NCBI GenBank assembly: GCA_027489245.1
Contig: JAIYAC010000015.1
Coordinates: 16,597-80,596 of the forward strand
From: Neisseriaceae bacterium
GTDB taxonomy: Bacteria > Pseudomonadota > Gammaproteobacteria > Burkholderiales > Chromobacteriaceae
Reading direction: 5' to 3'
Length of the DNA: 64,000 nucleotides
A program made the position numbers and the translations under genes. This document shows, one piece after another, positions 56,880-64,000 of the stretch (position 1 is the first letter of the stretch; every line of letters begins with the position of its first letter). The notes beneath the pieces were generated by a model. The model had not been told where the DNA came from, made no database searches, and saw only the letters and a list, made by a program, of their open reading frames with translations.

Positions 56880-58268
56880 TTAACCGGCCATGACGGCCTC
56901 GACTTCGTCAGCGGTCCGGGCAATGTGCTCGCCCAGCACACGGCTGCCGGTGGCGGTGACCAGCACGTCATCCTCGATGCGGATGCCGCCAAAGTCGCGG
57001 TATTCGTTGAAACGGGCGTAGTTGATGTACTGCGCGTGGCGGCCTTCTGCTTGCCAGGCGTCGATCAGCGCCGGGATAAAGTAAATGCCCGGCTCCACGG
57101 TAATGACCATGCCGGCCAGCAGCGGTTTGCCCAGGCGCAGGTAGCCCAGGCCGAACAGCGGGCTGCGCTCGGTGCCGTCGCCGTAGCCCACCAGGTCTTC
57201 GCCCAGGCCTTCCATATCGTGTACGTCCATGCCGATCTGGTGGCCCAGGCCGTGCGGGAAGGCGATGGCGTAGGCGCCGCTTTCCACGATGGCGTCGGTG
57301 TCACCGTGGAAGAAGCCCAGCGCGCTCATGCGCTCGACCATCACGCGGGCGGACAGCTTGTGGATATCCAGATAGCGCACGCCGGGGCGGATAGCATCGA
57401 TGGCGGCCAGCTGCATGGCCAGCACGGTGTCGTACAGTTCGCGCTGGCGCGGGCTGAACTTGCCGCCCACCGGAATGGTGCGGGTGATGTCGCTGGCGTA
57501 GCCGCCGCTACTGGCGGCGCCGGTGTCGTTGACGACCAGGTCGCCGGCCTGCAGCACCTGGTTGTGGTGGTGGTTGTGCAGTACTTCGCCGCGGCGCGAG
57601 AAGATGCTGGGGTAGGCCAGCTGCCAGTCGTGGCGGCGCACGATGCCTTCCATTTCGCCGACGATGGCGTGTTCTACTACGCCGGGGCGGGCGGCGCGCA
57701 TGGCGGCCAGGTGGGCTTCACGGGTTACCGCCAGCGCGGCTTCCATCTCGGCGATTTCCTCGTCGCCCTTGATTTCGCGCAGGCTCACCACGGCGCGGGT
57801 CAGCACCTCGCTATAGCCCTGCTGGGCGGCGTGCGGGGTGGCGTCCAGCAGGCCAGCCAGCGCCAGCACGGTTTCGCCACGGTAGGGCTGCAGGTAGTGC
57901 ACGGCACGGCCGGCGGCGCGGGCAGCGGCCAGTACAGCGGCCAGATCGGCGTAGGGCTGGCTGCGGCCAACCTGGGCGCGGGCAGCGCGCTCGGCCAGCG
58001 TCGGTAGCTCGCCAGTCCACACGATGTCGGCCACGTCCGGCTCGTGGCCGAACAGTGTGGTGTCGCCGCTGGCGGTGTCCATCACCCCGGCCAGGCCCGG
58101 CTCGTTCAGGCCAAAGAAGTAGCGGAACGAGCTGTCCTGCACGAAGGGGAAAATGTTATCGCGGTAGTTCATTGGCGAATCAACATTGCCCAGGAACAGG
58201 ATCAGGCTATCGGGCAGCAGGGCAGCAAGCTTGTCGCGACGCTGCTGGTAGATGGCGGGCTGGAACAT
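56880..58268 (-). CDS. pepP: Xaa-Pro aminopeptidase P
   Basis: Start at 58268 (MFQPAIYQQRRDKLAALL). 462 residues. N-terminal domain (about 1-170) and a pita-bread catalytic domain with metal ligands in VVNDTGAASSGGYASDITRTIPV, HGLGHQIGMDVHD, MVITVEPGIYF and GGIRIEDDVLVT. It removes N-terminal residues followed by proline, in the cytoplasm. Ends in a strong terminator. One repeat core (57963) lies within the coding region. Confidence 0.93.
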   Translation of the reverse strand: MFQPAIYQQRRDKLAALLPDSLILFLGNVDSPMNYRDNIFPFVQDSSFRYFFGLNEPGLAGVMDTASGDTTLFGHEPDVADIVWTGELPTLAERAARAQVGRSQPYADLAAVLAAARAAGRAVHYLQPYRGETVLALAGLLDATPHAAQQGYSEVLTRAVVSLREIKGDEEIAEMEAALAVTREAHLAAMRAARPGVVEHAIVGEMEGIVRRHDWQLAYPSIFSRRGEVLHNHHHNQVLQAGDLVVNDTGAASSGGYASDITRTIPVGGKFSPRQRELYDTVLAMQLAAIDAIRPGVRYLDIHKLSARVMVERMSALGFFHGDTDAIVESGAYAIAFPHGLGHQIGMDVHDMEGLGEDLVGYGDGTERSPLFGLGYLRLGKPLLAGMVITVEPGIYFIPALIDAWQAEGRHAQYINYARFNEYRDFGGIRIEDDVLVTATGSRVLGEHIARTADEVEAVMAG

Positions 58269-58386
58269 GGTGGCTTCCGGTGGTGAGCGGTGAAGCCAGC
58301 ATTTTTGTATACAATCGCCTATTTGTATAGAAAAACAGGCCAACACTCAGCGAATGTGGCCTGTGCCGTGGCAGCATTGCCACTTT

Positions 58387-59598
58387 TCAGCGTTTGGCGC
58401 GGCTTTCGCGGCAGGATGTAGCGCCTGCGGCGGGCTTGGGCAGCTGCCAACGCAGCAGCAGGCTCACCGCCACGCCCGCCAGCAGCGCCCACAGCGGCGC
58501 GCCGATACCGGCAAAGCTGACACCCGACGCCGCCACCACAAAGGTCAGCAATGCCGCCTCGCGCTGGGTGTCGCTGGCCAGCGCCGCCGACAGCGAACCG
58601 GCCAGCGTGCCAAACAGCGCCAGCGCTGCCGCGGCCATCACCAGCGCCTTGGGCAGCACCAGCAGCAGCGCCACCAGCGCACCGCCAAACAGTGCCACCA
58701 GAATGTAGCAGCAGGCGGCTACCACGCCGGCTTTCCAGCGCTGGGCACGATCCGGATGGGCTTCGGGGCCGGTACACATGGCAGCGGTAATGGCGGCCAG
58801 TACCACGCCGTGGCAGCCAAACGGCGCCAGCAGGGCCGATACCCCACCCAGCGCACTCACCGGCACCCGCGCCGGGATGTCGTAGCCATCGTTTTTCAGC
58901 ACCGCCATGCCGGGCAGAAACTGGCCAGTCAGGGCGATCAGCGTGAGCGGCAACGCAATATTGCTCAGACCTGCCAGCGTAAACACCGGCGTGGTCCACA
59001 GCGGGCCGCTGGCGCTATTGGCCAGGCTGGGCGCTGCGGCAAAGCCGCCGGTTACGGCCAGAAACACCCCGCCCAGCGCCAGGGCGCCCATCAGCGCGTA
59101 GCGCGGCCACAGGCGGCGGCCAGTAAAGAACATCAGCGCCATGGGCAGTACCAGCGCGGCGTGCTCGCGCACGGCAGGCACCAGCTCGGCCACAAAGCGG
59201 AACAGGATACCGGCCAGCAAGGCGGCCGCCAACGCAGGCGGAAAGCGCTTCATTAGCGCATCAAACGCCCCGCTGATGCCGATCAGCCAGACCAGCAGCC
59301 CGGCGATCACATAACCCCCCACCGCTTCGGGGTAGCTAACCGTGGGCAAGGCGGCCAACAGCAGCGCCGCACCGGGGGTGGACCAGGCGGTAATGATGGG
59401 CATTTTCCAGCGCCACGACAGCCACAGCCCCACCACGCCAGAGCCGATGGACACCGCCCACAGCCAGCTGGCCAGCTCGGCGGCGCTGAGGCCGGCCTGC
59501 TGCGCGGCGTGCACGATGATGAGAAAGGGGCCGGTATAGCCAACGGCAATCGTTAGCACACCGGCGATCAGGGTAGACGGGGGTAAGTGTTTAAGCAT
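58387..59598 (-). CDS. benE: BenE-family benzoate/H+ symporter
   Basis: 403 residues with about 12 hydrophobic helices, beginning LIAGVLTIAVGYTGPFLIIVHAA and including WSTPGAALLLAALPTVSYPEAVGGYVIAG and PFGCHGVVLAAITAAMCTGPEAHPD, landmarks of the BenE family. Substrate benzoate is from the family name, not shown by context. Divergent from the MocR-type gene; 220 bases between them hold both promoters. Confidence 0.85.
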   Translation of the reverse strand: MLKHLPPSTLIAGVLTIAVGYTGPFLIIVHAAQQAGLSAAELASWLWAVSIGSGVVGLWLSWRWKMPIITAWSTPGAALLLAALPTVSYPEAVGGYVIAGLLVWLIGISGAFDALMKRFPPALAAALLAGILFRFVAELVPAVREHAALVLPMALMFFTGRRLWPRYALMGALALGGVFLAVTGGFAAAPSLANSASGPLWTTPVFTLAGLSNIALPLTLIALTGQFLPGMAVLKNDGYDIPARVPVSALGGVSALLAPFGCHGVVLAAITAAMCTGPEAHPDRAQRWKAGVVAACCYILVALFGGALVALLLVLPKALVMAAAALALFGTLAGSLSAALASDTQREAALLTFVVAASGVSFAGIGAPLWALLAGVAVSLLLRWQLPKPAAGATSCRESRAKR

Positions 59599-59818
59599 GC
59601 TGTTCTTTCATACAAAGGCTTCCGGGTAGGCCGCCACGGGAGAACCAGCCCCCGCAGGCTGCGCTGCCGTCTGGGCAGCCGCTTGCTGTATGGCCCGCCG
59701 CAGGCGGCAGGCAGAACAGCACCGGTAGCCGTACTGTACGCGCTAGCTGCGTGGCCTGCCTGCCACAGCCGGCTACAACACACTGGCGCGCCGCGCGGCT
59801 GTTCTATATAACAGAGCC

Positions 59819-61264
59819 ATGACCGATACTGCCTACCCCGCCCTCTACCAGCGCATTGCGGCCAACTTGCAGCAGCAGCTGGACAGCGGCCACTACCCGC
59901 CGGGCAGCCGCCTGCCGTCGGTACGGGCACTGGCCGCCGAGCACAGCGTCAACGTGCTGACCGCCCTGGCCGCCTACCGCTACCTGGAGCAACAACAGCG
60001 CGTGGTGGCCCGCCCGCGTGCCGGCTACTTTGCCGCACTGCTGCCGCACCCGGCGCCAGGGCGCGGCCAACCTTCGCCGCTGCCTGCGGCGGCCGCGCTG
60101 GTCGACCTGAAAAGCCGCATGTCCACCCTGCTGCAGCTGGGGGACGAGCGCATCCACTGGCAGCTGCACATGGCTGAGGCCTCGCCCACGCTGTACCCGT
60201 CGGCCGAGCTGGCACGGCGGCTGCAAAGCACGCTCACGCGCCAGCCCGGGCTGATCGGCGCCCACCTGCCGGGCGATATCCAGCGCCGCCTGTGCCATGG
60301 CTTGCAGCGCGTAGCGGCCGAGCGCGGCCTGTCGCTGCAGGCAGATGGCATCCTGCCCTGCCACGGCATTACCGAGGGCATCAGCCTGGCGCTACGCCAC
60401 CTGACCCGCCCGGGCGATACTGTGGCGGTAGAAACACCGGTGTACTTTGGCCTGCTGCAAACGCTGCAGGGCCTGGGTCTGAAGGCGCTGGAAATCCCCT
60501 GCACGCCGGATAGCGGGCTATCGCTGGAGGCGCTGGAGTTCGCCCTGCGCCACGGCCCGCCGGTGAAATGCCTGGTATGCGTGCCGCACTTCCAGAACCC
60601 CACCGGCGCGCTGATGCCGGACGAGCACAAGAAGCGCCTGCTGCAGCTGGCCAGCCAGTACGGGCTGGCGCTGATCGAGGACGATGTATTCGGCGACCTG
60701 TACTACGGCAGCGAACGCCCCACGCCGATCAAGGCATGGGACCACCACGACCAGGTAATCTACTGCGCCTCGTTCACCAAAAGCTACGCGCCGTCGTTGC
60801 GGCTGGGCTGGGTCGCCGCCGGCCGCCACCACGCCGCGCTGGCCCAGCTGCAGGCCAGCAGCACGCTCACCGTGTCGCCGCTATTGCAGGCGGTGCTGGC
60901 CGATGTGCTGGACAGCGGCGACTACCAGCGCACCAGCGCGCGCATTCGCCAGCAGCTGGCCAGCCAGATGCACGCCACCGCCGACGCCGTGCTGCGCCAC
61001 TTCCCGCGTGGCACCCGCATCCGCAAGCCGCAAGGCGGCATGCTGCTCTGGGTAGAGTGCCCGCCGCAAAGCGACACCACCGCGCTGCTGCAAGCCGCGC
61101 TGGCCGACGGCATCAGCTTTGCCCCCGGCATGGCGTTTTCGGCCGAGCCACGCTTTGGCCACTGCCTGCGCATCAATTGCGGCCAACCTTTTACCCCCGC
61201 GCTGGAGGCCGCCATCGCCAACCTGGGCCAGCGCCTTGCTACGCAATTATTGCAAGCACGGTGA
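59819..61264 (+). CDS. MocR-type regulator (GntR HTH with aminotransferase domain)
   Basis: 481 residues. GntR winged HTH (YPALYQRIAANLQQQLDSGHYPPGSRLPSVRALAAEHSVNVLTALAAYRYL) followed by a class I aminotransferase-like domain: HFQNPTGALMP, LALIEDDVFGDLYYG, and the PLP Lys in SFTKSYAPSLRLGW. Such proteins bind PLP and regulate nearby genes. It could control benE divergently or itself. The next LysR gene begins 37 bases after. Confidence 0.9.
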   Translation: MTDTAYPALYQRIAANLQQQLDSGHYPPGSRLPSVRALAAEHSVNVLTALAAYRYLEQQQRVVARPRAGYFAALLPHPAPGRGQPSPLPAAAALVDLKSRMSTLLQLGDERIHWQLHMAEASPTLYPSAELARRLQSTLTRQPGLIGAHLPGDIQRRLCHGLQRVAAERGLSLQADGILPCHGITEGISLALRHLTRPGDTVAVETPVYFGLLQTLQGLGLKALEIPCTPDSGLSLEALEFALRHGPPVKCLVCVPHFQNPTGALMPDEHKKRLLQLASQYGLALIEDDVFGDLYYGSERPTPIKAWDHHDQVIYCASFTKSYAPSLRLGWVAAGRHHAALAQLQASSTLTVSPLLQAVLADVLDSGDYQRTSARIRQQLASQMHATADAVLRHFPRGTRIRKPQGGMLLWVECPPQSDTTALLQAALADGISFAPGMAFSAEPRFGHCLRINCGQPFTPALEAAIANLGQRLATQLLQAR

Positions 61265-61301
61265 TACACTGGCAGGCCCCTTACCGCGTTTGTGTCCTGT
61301 C

Positions 61302-62219
61302 ATGAAAGCCACGCCCAGCCTGCCGCCAGACGCCCTCCTGGCCTTTGACGCCCTCGCCCGCTGCCTTAGCTTCACCGCCGCGGCCAACGACCTGGGCTGC
61401 GCCAAAAGCCGCGTCAGCCAGCTCATCAAAGAGCTGGAACAAGAGCTGGGCACCGTGCTGGTACTGCGCAATACCCGCCGCGTGGTGCTGACCGAAAGCG
61501 GCCAGCGCCTGGCGCGCCACGCCGAAAAGCTGCGCCTGCTGCTGGCGGGCATCCGCACCGATATCGATGAAAGCAAAGACAAGGTAGAAGGCCCGCTGCG
61601 CATCGGCTGCTCCGCCGGCCTGGCCCAGCAGCTGCTGGGCCCGCTGCTGGCCGAGCTGGCGCACGCCTTCCCCGAGCTGCAAGTCCGCCTGCAGGTAGAA
61701 AACCGCGTGGTCGACCCGGTAGTGGAAGGGCTGGATTTCTGCCTGCGCACGCGCAATGTGCACGACGACCGCCTGGTAGCCCGCCCGGTGGGCCTGGTAT
61801 GGGAAAAACTGTACGCCTCGCCCGACTACCTGGCCGAGCACGGCAGCCCGCACACGCTGGACGACCTGCAGCTGCATCGCCTCATCAGCAACGCCTATTA
61901 CAGCGAGCAGGGCGAAGAATGGCGGCTGGAGCGCGATGACCAGCAAACCACCATCAAGCTGCGCCCGGCACTCACCGTTGACCAGTACAGCGTGGTAGCG
62001 TCGGTGCTCAAACAGCACCACGGCATTGGCCTGCTACCCAGCTATATGGGCCAGCCACTGGTAGAAAAAGGCATCCTGGCCGAAGTGCTGCCAGACTGGC
62101 GCGCCGCCGGCTGGCCAGTGTTTCTGGTGTTTGCCTACCAGCAGCCGCTGCCGCGCAAATACCAGGCCTTCATGAGCTTCATCATCCCGCGCCTGCAGGA
62201 CACACTCGGCAGCCCATGA
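61302..62219 (+). CDS. LysR-family regulator
   Basis: Start at 61302 (MKATPSLPPDALLAFDALARC); the longer frame overlaps the MocR gene. 305 residues: HTH FTAAANDLGCAKSRVSQLIKELEQEL, then the effector domain with CSAGLAQQLLGPLLAELAHAF. Regulated genes unknown. Ends 12 bases before a repeat word. Confidence 0.9.
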   Translation: MKATPSLPPDALLAFDALARCLSFTAAANDLGCAKSRVSQLIKELEQELGTVLVLRNTRRVVLTESGQRLARHAEKLRLLLAGIRTDIDESKDKVEGPLRIGCSAGLAQQLLGPLLAELAHAFPELQVRLQVENRVVDPVVEGLDFCLRTRNVHDDRLVARPVGLVWEKLYASPDYLAEHGSPHTLDDLQLHRLISNAYYSEQGEEWRLERDDQQTTIKLRPALTVDQYSVVASVLKQHHGIGLLPSYMGQPLVEKGILAEVLPDWRAAGWPVFLVFAYQQPLPRKYQAFMSFIIPRLQDTLGSP

Positions 62220-62231
62220 TTGACGCAGGCC

Positions 62232-62245
62232 AAGGTTGGCCGCAG
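62232..62245 (+). repeat. 14-base repeated word AAGGTTGGCCGCAG
   Basis: Exact copy 12 bases after the LysR stop (62219), before the ubiquinone hydroxylase gene. Confidence 0.85.
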
Positions 62246-62305
62246 GGCGCACTGCTACAGTAGCCGCTTTCCTGCCGGCCACGCCGGCATGCCATCGGGG
62301 GGTTT

Positions 62306-63547
62306 ATGGTCGAACATGTAGATATCTTCATCGTGGGCGGCGGCATGGTCGGCACCGCCATCGCTGCCCGGCTGGGCCACAGCGGCCTGAACATCGCCGT
62401 ACTGGAACAGCAAGCCCCGCCCGCCTTCGACCCCGACAGCCCGCCCGACCTGCGCGTATCGGCCATCAGCCCTGCCTCGCGCGCGCTGCTGGAAAACATT
62501 GGCGCCTGGCAGCACATCAACGCCATGCGCAGCGCCCCCTACCAGCGCATGCAGGTATGGGAAAACGAGCGCAGCGCCGGCACGCTGTTCGACGCTGGCG
62601 AAGTGGATGCGGCCAACCTGGGCCACATCATCGAAAACCGCATCGTGCAGCTGGCCTGCACCCAGGCGCTGCAACCCCATGCCAACATCCAGCTGATCTG
62701 CCCGGACAGCATCCAGCGCCTGGACATCCAGGCCGGCGGCAGCCGCATCGAGCTGGCCAGCGGCCGCAGCTTTGTCGCACGGCTGGTGATCGGCGCTGAC
62801 GGCGCCAAATCGCAAGTACGCGACGCCGCCAGCATCGGCCTCAACAGCCACGAATACCCCATGCACGCCTTCGTCGCCACCGTCGGCATAGCGGGCGGCG
62901 AACGCGACATCACCTGGCAGCGCTTTACCCCCAACGGCCCGCAATCGCTGCTGCCGCTACCGGGCGACTACGCCTCCCTGGTGTGGTACCACCAGCCACA
63001 ACAGGTACAACAGCTGCTGCAGCTGGACGATACCGCGCTGATCGCTGCCTTTAGCCGCGAATTCCCCGACGCACTACCCACCCTCACCCACGTGGTGAGC
63101 CGCGGCAGCTTTGCACTGATCCGCCGCCACGCGCAGGACTACGTACGCGCCGGCGTGGTACTGGCCGGCGACGCCGCCCACACCATCCACCCGCTGGCTG
63201 GCCAGGGCGTCAACCTGGGTTTTCAGGACGCCGAGGCACTGTGCCAGGTACTGGAACAGGCCGTACAGCAGGGCGAAGACATCGCCAGCCTGGCCGTACT
63301 GCAGCGTTACCAGCGCCAGCGCATGCTACCCAACCACGGCATGCAGCGCCTGATGGACGCGTTCTGCTACGGCTTCAGCAACGACAGCAGCCCACTGCGC
63401 TTTGTACGCAACCTGGGGCTGAAGCTGGCCAACCACAGCGGCCCGGTCAAGAAAGAAGTCATCCGCTACGCCCTGGGCCTCAGCACACCAGATCAGCTGC
63501 TCCCCCCACCGCTGGCCCTGCTCAAAACCAGGCTGAAACGCGCCTGA
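62306..63547 (+). CDS. UbiH/UbiF/VisC-type FAD hydroxylase
   Basis: 413 residues. FAD motifs: N-terminal VDIFIVGGGMVGTAIAARLG, the GADGAKSQVR motif near residue 165-175 and GDAAHTIHPLAGQGVNLGFQDAE near 285-307. This is the family of ubiquinone ring hydroxylases (UbiH, UbiF, VisC); which one cannot be decided from sequence alone. Monooxygenase acting at the membrane. Ends in a terminator. Confidence 0.9.
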   Translation: MVEHVDIFIVGGGMVGTAIAARLGHSGLNIAVLEQQAPPAFDPDSPPDLRVSAISPASRALLENIGAWQHINAMRSAPYQRMQVWENERSAGTLFDAGEVDAANLGHIIENRIVQLACTQALQPHANIQLICPDSIQRLDIQAGGSRIELASGRSFVARLVIGADGAKSQVRDAASIGLNSHEYPMHAFVATVGIAGGERDITWQRFTPNGPQSLLPLPGDYASLVWYHQPQQVQQLLQLDDTALIAAFSREFPDALPTLTHVVSRGSFALIRRHAQDYVRAGVVLAGDAAHTIHPLAGQGVNLGFQDAEALCQVLEQAVQQGEDIASLAVLQRYQRQRMLPNHGMQRLMDAFCYGFSNDSSPLRFVRNLGLKLANHSGPVKKEVIRYALGLSTPDQLLPPPLALLKTRLKRA

Positions 63548-63565
63548 TCGGCGAGTATCAATAAC

Positions 63566-63598
63566 AAAGCCCGCGCAAGCGGGCTTTTGTTTTGTTTT
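63566..63598 (+). terminator. Terminator after the hydroxylase gene
   Basis: Stem AAAGCCCGC (63566-63574) / GCGGGCTTT (63579-63587) with GCAA loop and T-rich tail. Confidence 0.88.
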
Positions 63599-63604
63599 GA
63601 TATC

Positions 63605-63628
63605 GATGCGGCCAACGTTGGCCGCATC
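63605..63628. repeat. Perfect 24-base palindrome of two repeat words
   Basis: Half-site GATGCGGCCAAC (63605-63616) and its complement (63617-63628) meet without spacer. Each arm carries the GTTGGCCGC part of the repeat word. Lies in the intergenic run between the hydroxylase gene and the rRNA terminator. A further near copy is at about 63755-63768. Confidence 0.8.
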
Positions 63629-63808
63629 AGCGTCAGTCAATCACCGTAGCCCGGTATACGCCGCAGGCGCATCCGGGGGCCGGCCGCAGGCCGGCGCGGG
63701 GTAACGTGGTGACCGAGGCTTATCGTCAGGTATCGGTTGAGGCCGCCACGTCGCGGGCAACGTTGGCCGCAGGCAGCGTTCGTCGACTGCGCCACGCACC
63801 AACAACGC

Positions 63809-63829
63809 AGCCCGCATGCGCGGGCTTTT
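63809..63829. terminator. Possible terminator near the rRNA operon end
   Basis: AGCCCGC / GCGGGCT (63809-63815 and 63820-63826) followed by TTT. It may serve as a second terminator. Confidence 0.5.
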
Positions 63830-63866
63830 CACATCAGTACGGCGTGGCTTTCTTCGCTACAAAGCA

Positions 63867-63896
63867 CGAAGCCCAGCTCGTATGAGCTGGGCTTCG
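63867..63896 (-). terminator. Terminator of the rRNA operon
   Basis: Perfect 13-bp stem CGAAGCCCAGCTC / GAGCTGGGCTTCG (63867-63879 and 63884-63896) just beyond the 5S 3' end, with short T runs on the minus strand. It ends the leftward rRNA operon. Confidence 0.8.
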
Positions 63897-63905
63897 GTAT
63901 CGGGC

Positions 63906-64000
63906 GTCTGGCGGTGTCCTACTTTCACACAGGTATCTGCACTATCATCGGCGCTGAGGCGTTTCACGGTCCTGTTCGGAATGGGAAGGCGTGGGACCAC
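63906..64000 (-). rRNA. rrf: 5S ribosomal RNA (partial)
   Basis: The complement of 63906-64000 begins GTGGTCCCACGCC, the position about 20 of 5S rRNA, and contains GAAACGCC and GAAAGTAGGA, standard 5S landmarks. The first 20 or so bases are outside the window. The 3' end (near 63906) is an estimate from the usual helix I. The rest of the rRNA operon lies to the right. Confidence 0.92.

Noticed and set aside
63641..63832. A leftward frame of 63 residues before the rRNA terminator
   Set aside because: It overlaps the repeat word, a hairpin and the terminator, has no ribosome site and no known similarity; it is an intergenic artefact.

Overview
The window looks like a chromosomal segment of a betaproteobacterium of the order Neisseriales, most likely Chromobacteriaceae-like; I do not assign a genus. 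The reasons are the gene order yidC-yidD-rnpA-rpmH / dnaA-dnaN-gyrB, a three-part proton-translocating transhydrogenase, GC-rich core genes, and a 5S rRNA typical of proteobacteria. Assignment is by reading protein sequences and motifs; no database search was run.

Layout. 1-5.9 kb: end of a Fis-type regulator, a secreted unknown, then a six-gene leftward operon with a roadblock protein, a Ras-like GTPase, a receiver-like protein, a FimV-like TPR protein and an ODP-like diiron protein. This reads like a polarity/motility or oxygen-signalling module. 6.1-13.4 kb: pntB/pntAB/pntAA, a glycerophosphodiester phosphodiesterase, two tandem solute-binding proteins, mnmE. 13.5-21.4 kb: yidC, yidD, rnpA, rpmH leftward and dnaA, dnaN, gyrB rightward, around the rpmH-dnaA intergenic region with a DnaA box. 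21.4-43.5 kb: an accessory region. It holds a type I methylation/specificity pair (hsdM, hsdS) without hsdR but joined to an AAA ATPase and an HNH nuclease (Septu-like), a DUF5655-type nuclease-like gene with a phosphatase, a Tn7-like tnsABC-tniQ operon with cargo (a 30-aa Gly/Pro-rich protein and an 888-aa ankyrin protein), an AT-rich TIR-STAND gene, and an McrA-like DUF3883 protein. 43.6-63.5 kb: metabolic and transport genes (LysE exporter with Lrp regulator, putrescine uptake and oxidation, methionine aminotransferase with omega-amidase, ABC-F ATPase, DMT exporter with Lrp regulator, CBS protein, aminopeptidase P, BenE transporter, MocR and LysR regulators, a UbiH-type hydroxylase). The window ends inside a leftward 5S rRNA gene.

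Two whole-window signals stand out. First, a 14-base word, AAGGTTGGCCGCAG, occurs again and again, mostly just after stop codons next to terminators. Its 10-base core (GGTTGGCCGC) is found 27 times by eye on both strands and behaves like a DNA uptake sequence or other genome-specific signal. Second, this word is absent between about 21.4 and 42.6 kb, the region that on gene content and base composition looks imported.

The best candidates for an undescribed system are (a) the HsdM-HsdS-AAA-HNH operon, in which an ATPase-nuclease pair may replace HsdR, (b) the roadblock/GTPase/FimV/ODP operon, and (c) the GGTTGGCCGC repeat. Coordinates of starts were adjusted from the longest open frames where a ribosome binding site or overlap supports a downstream start.
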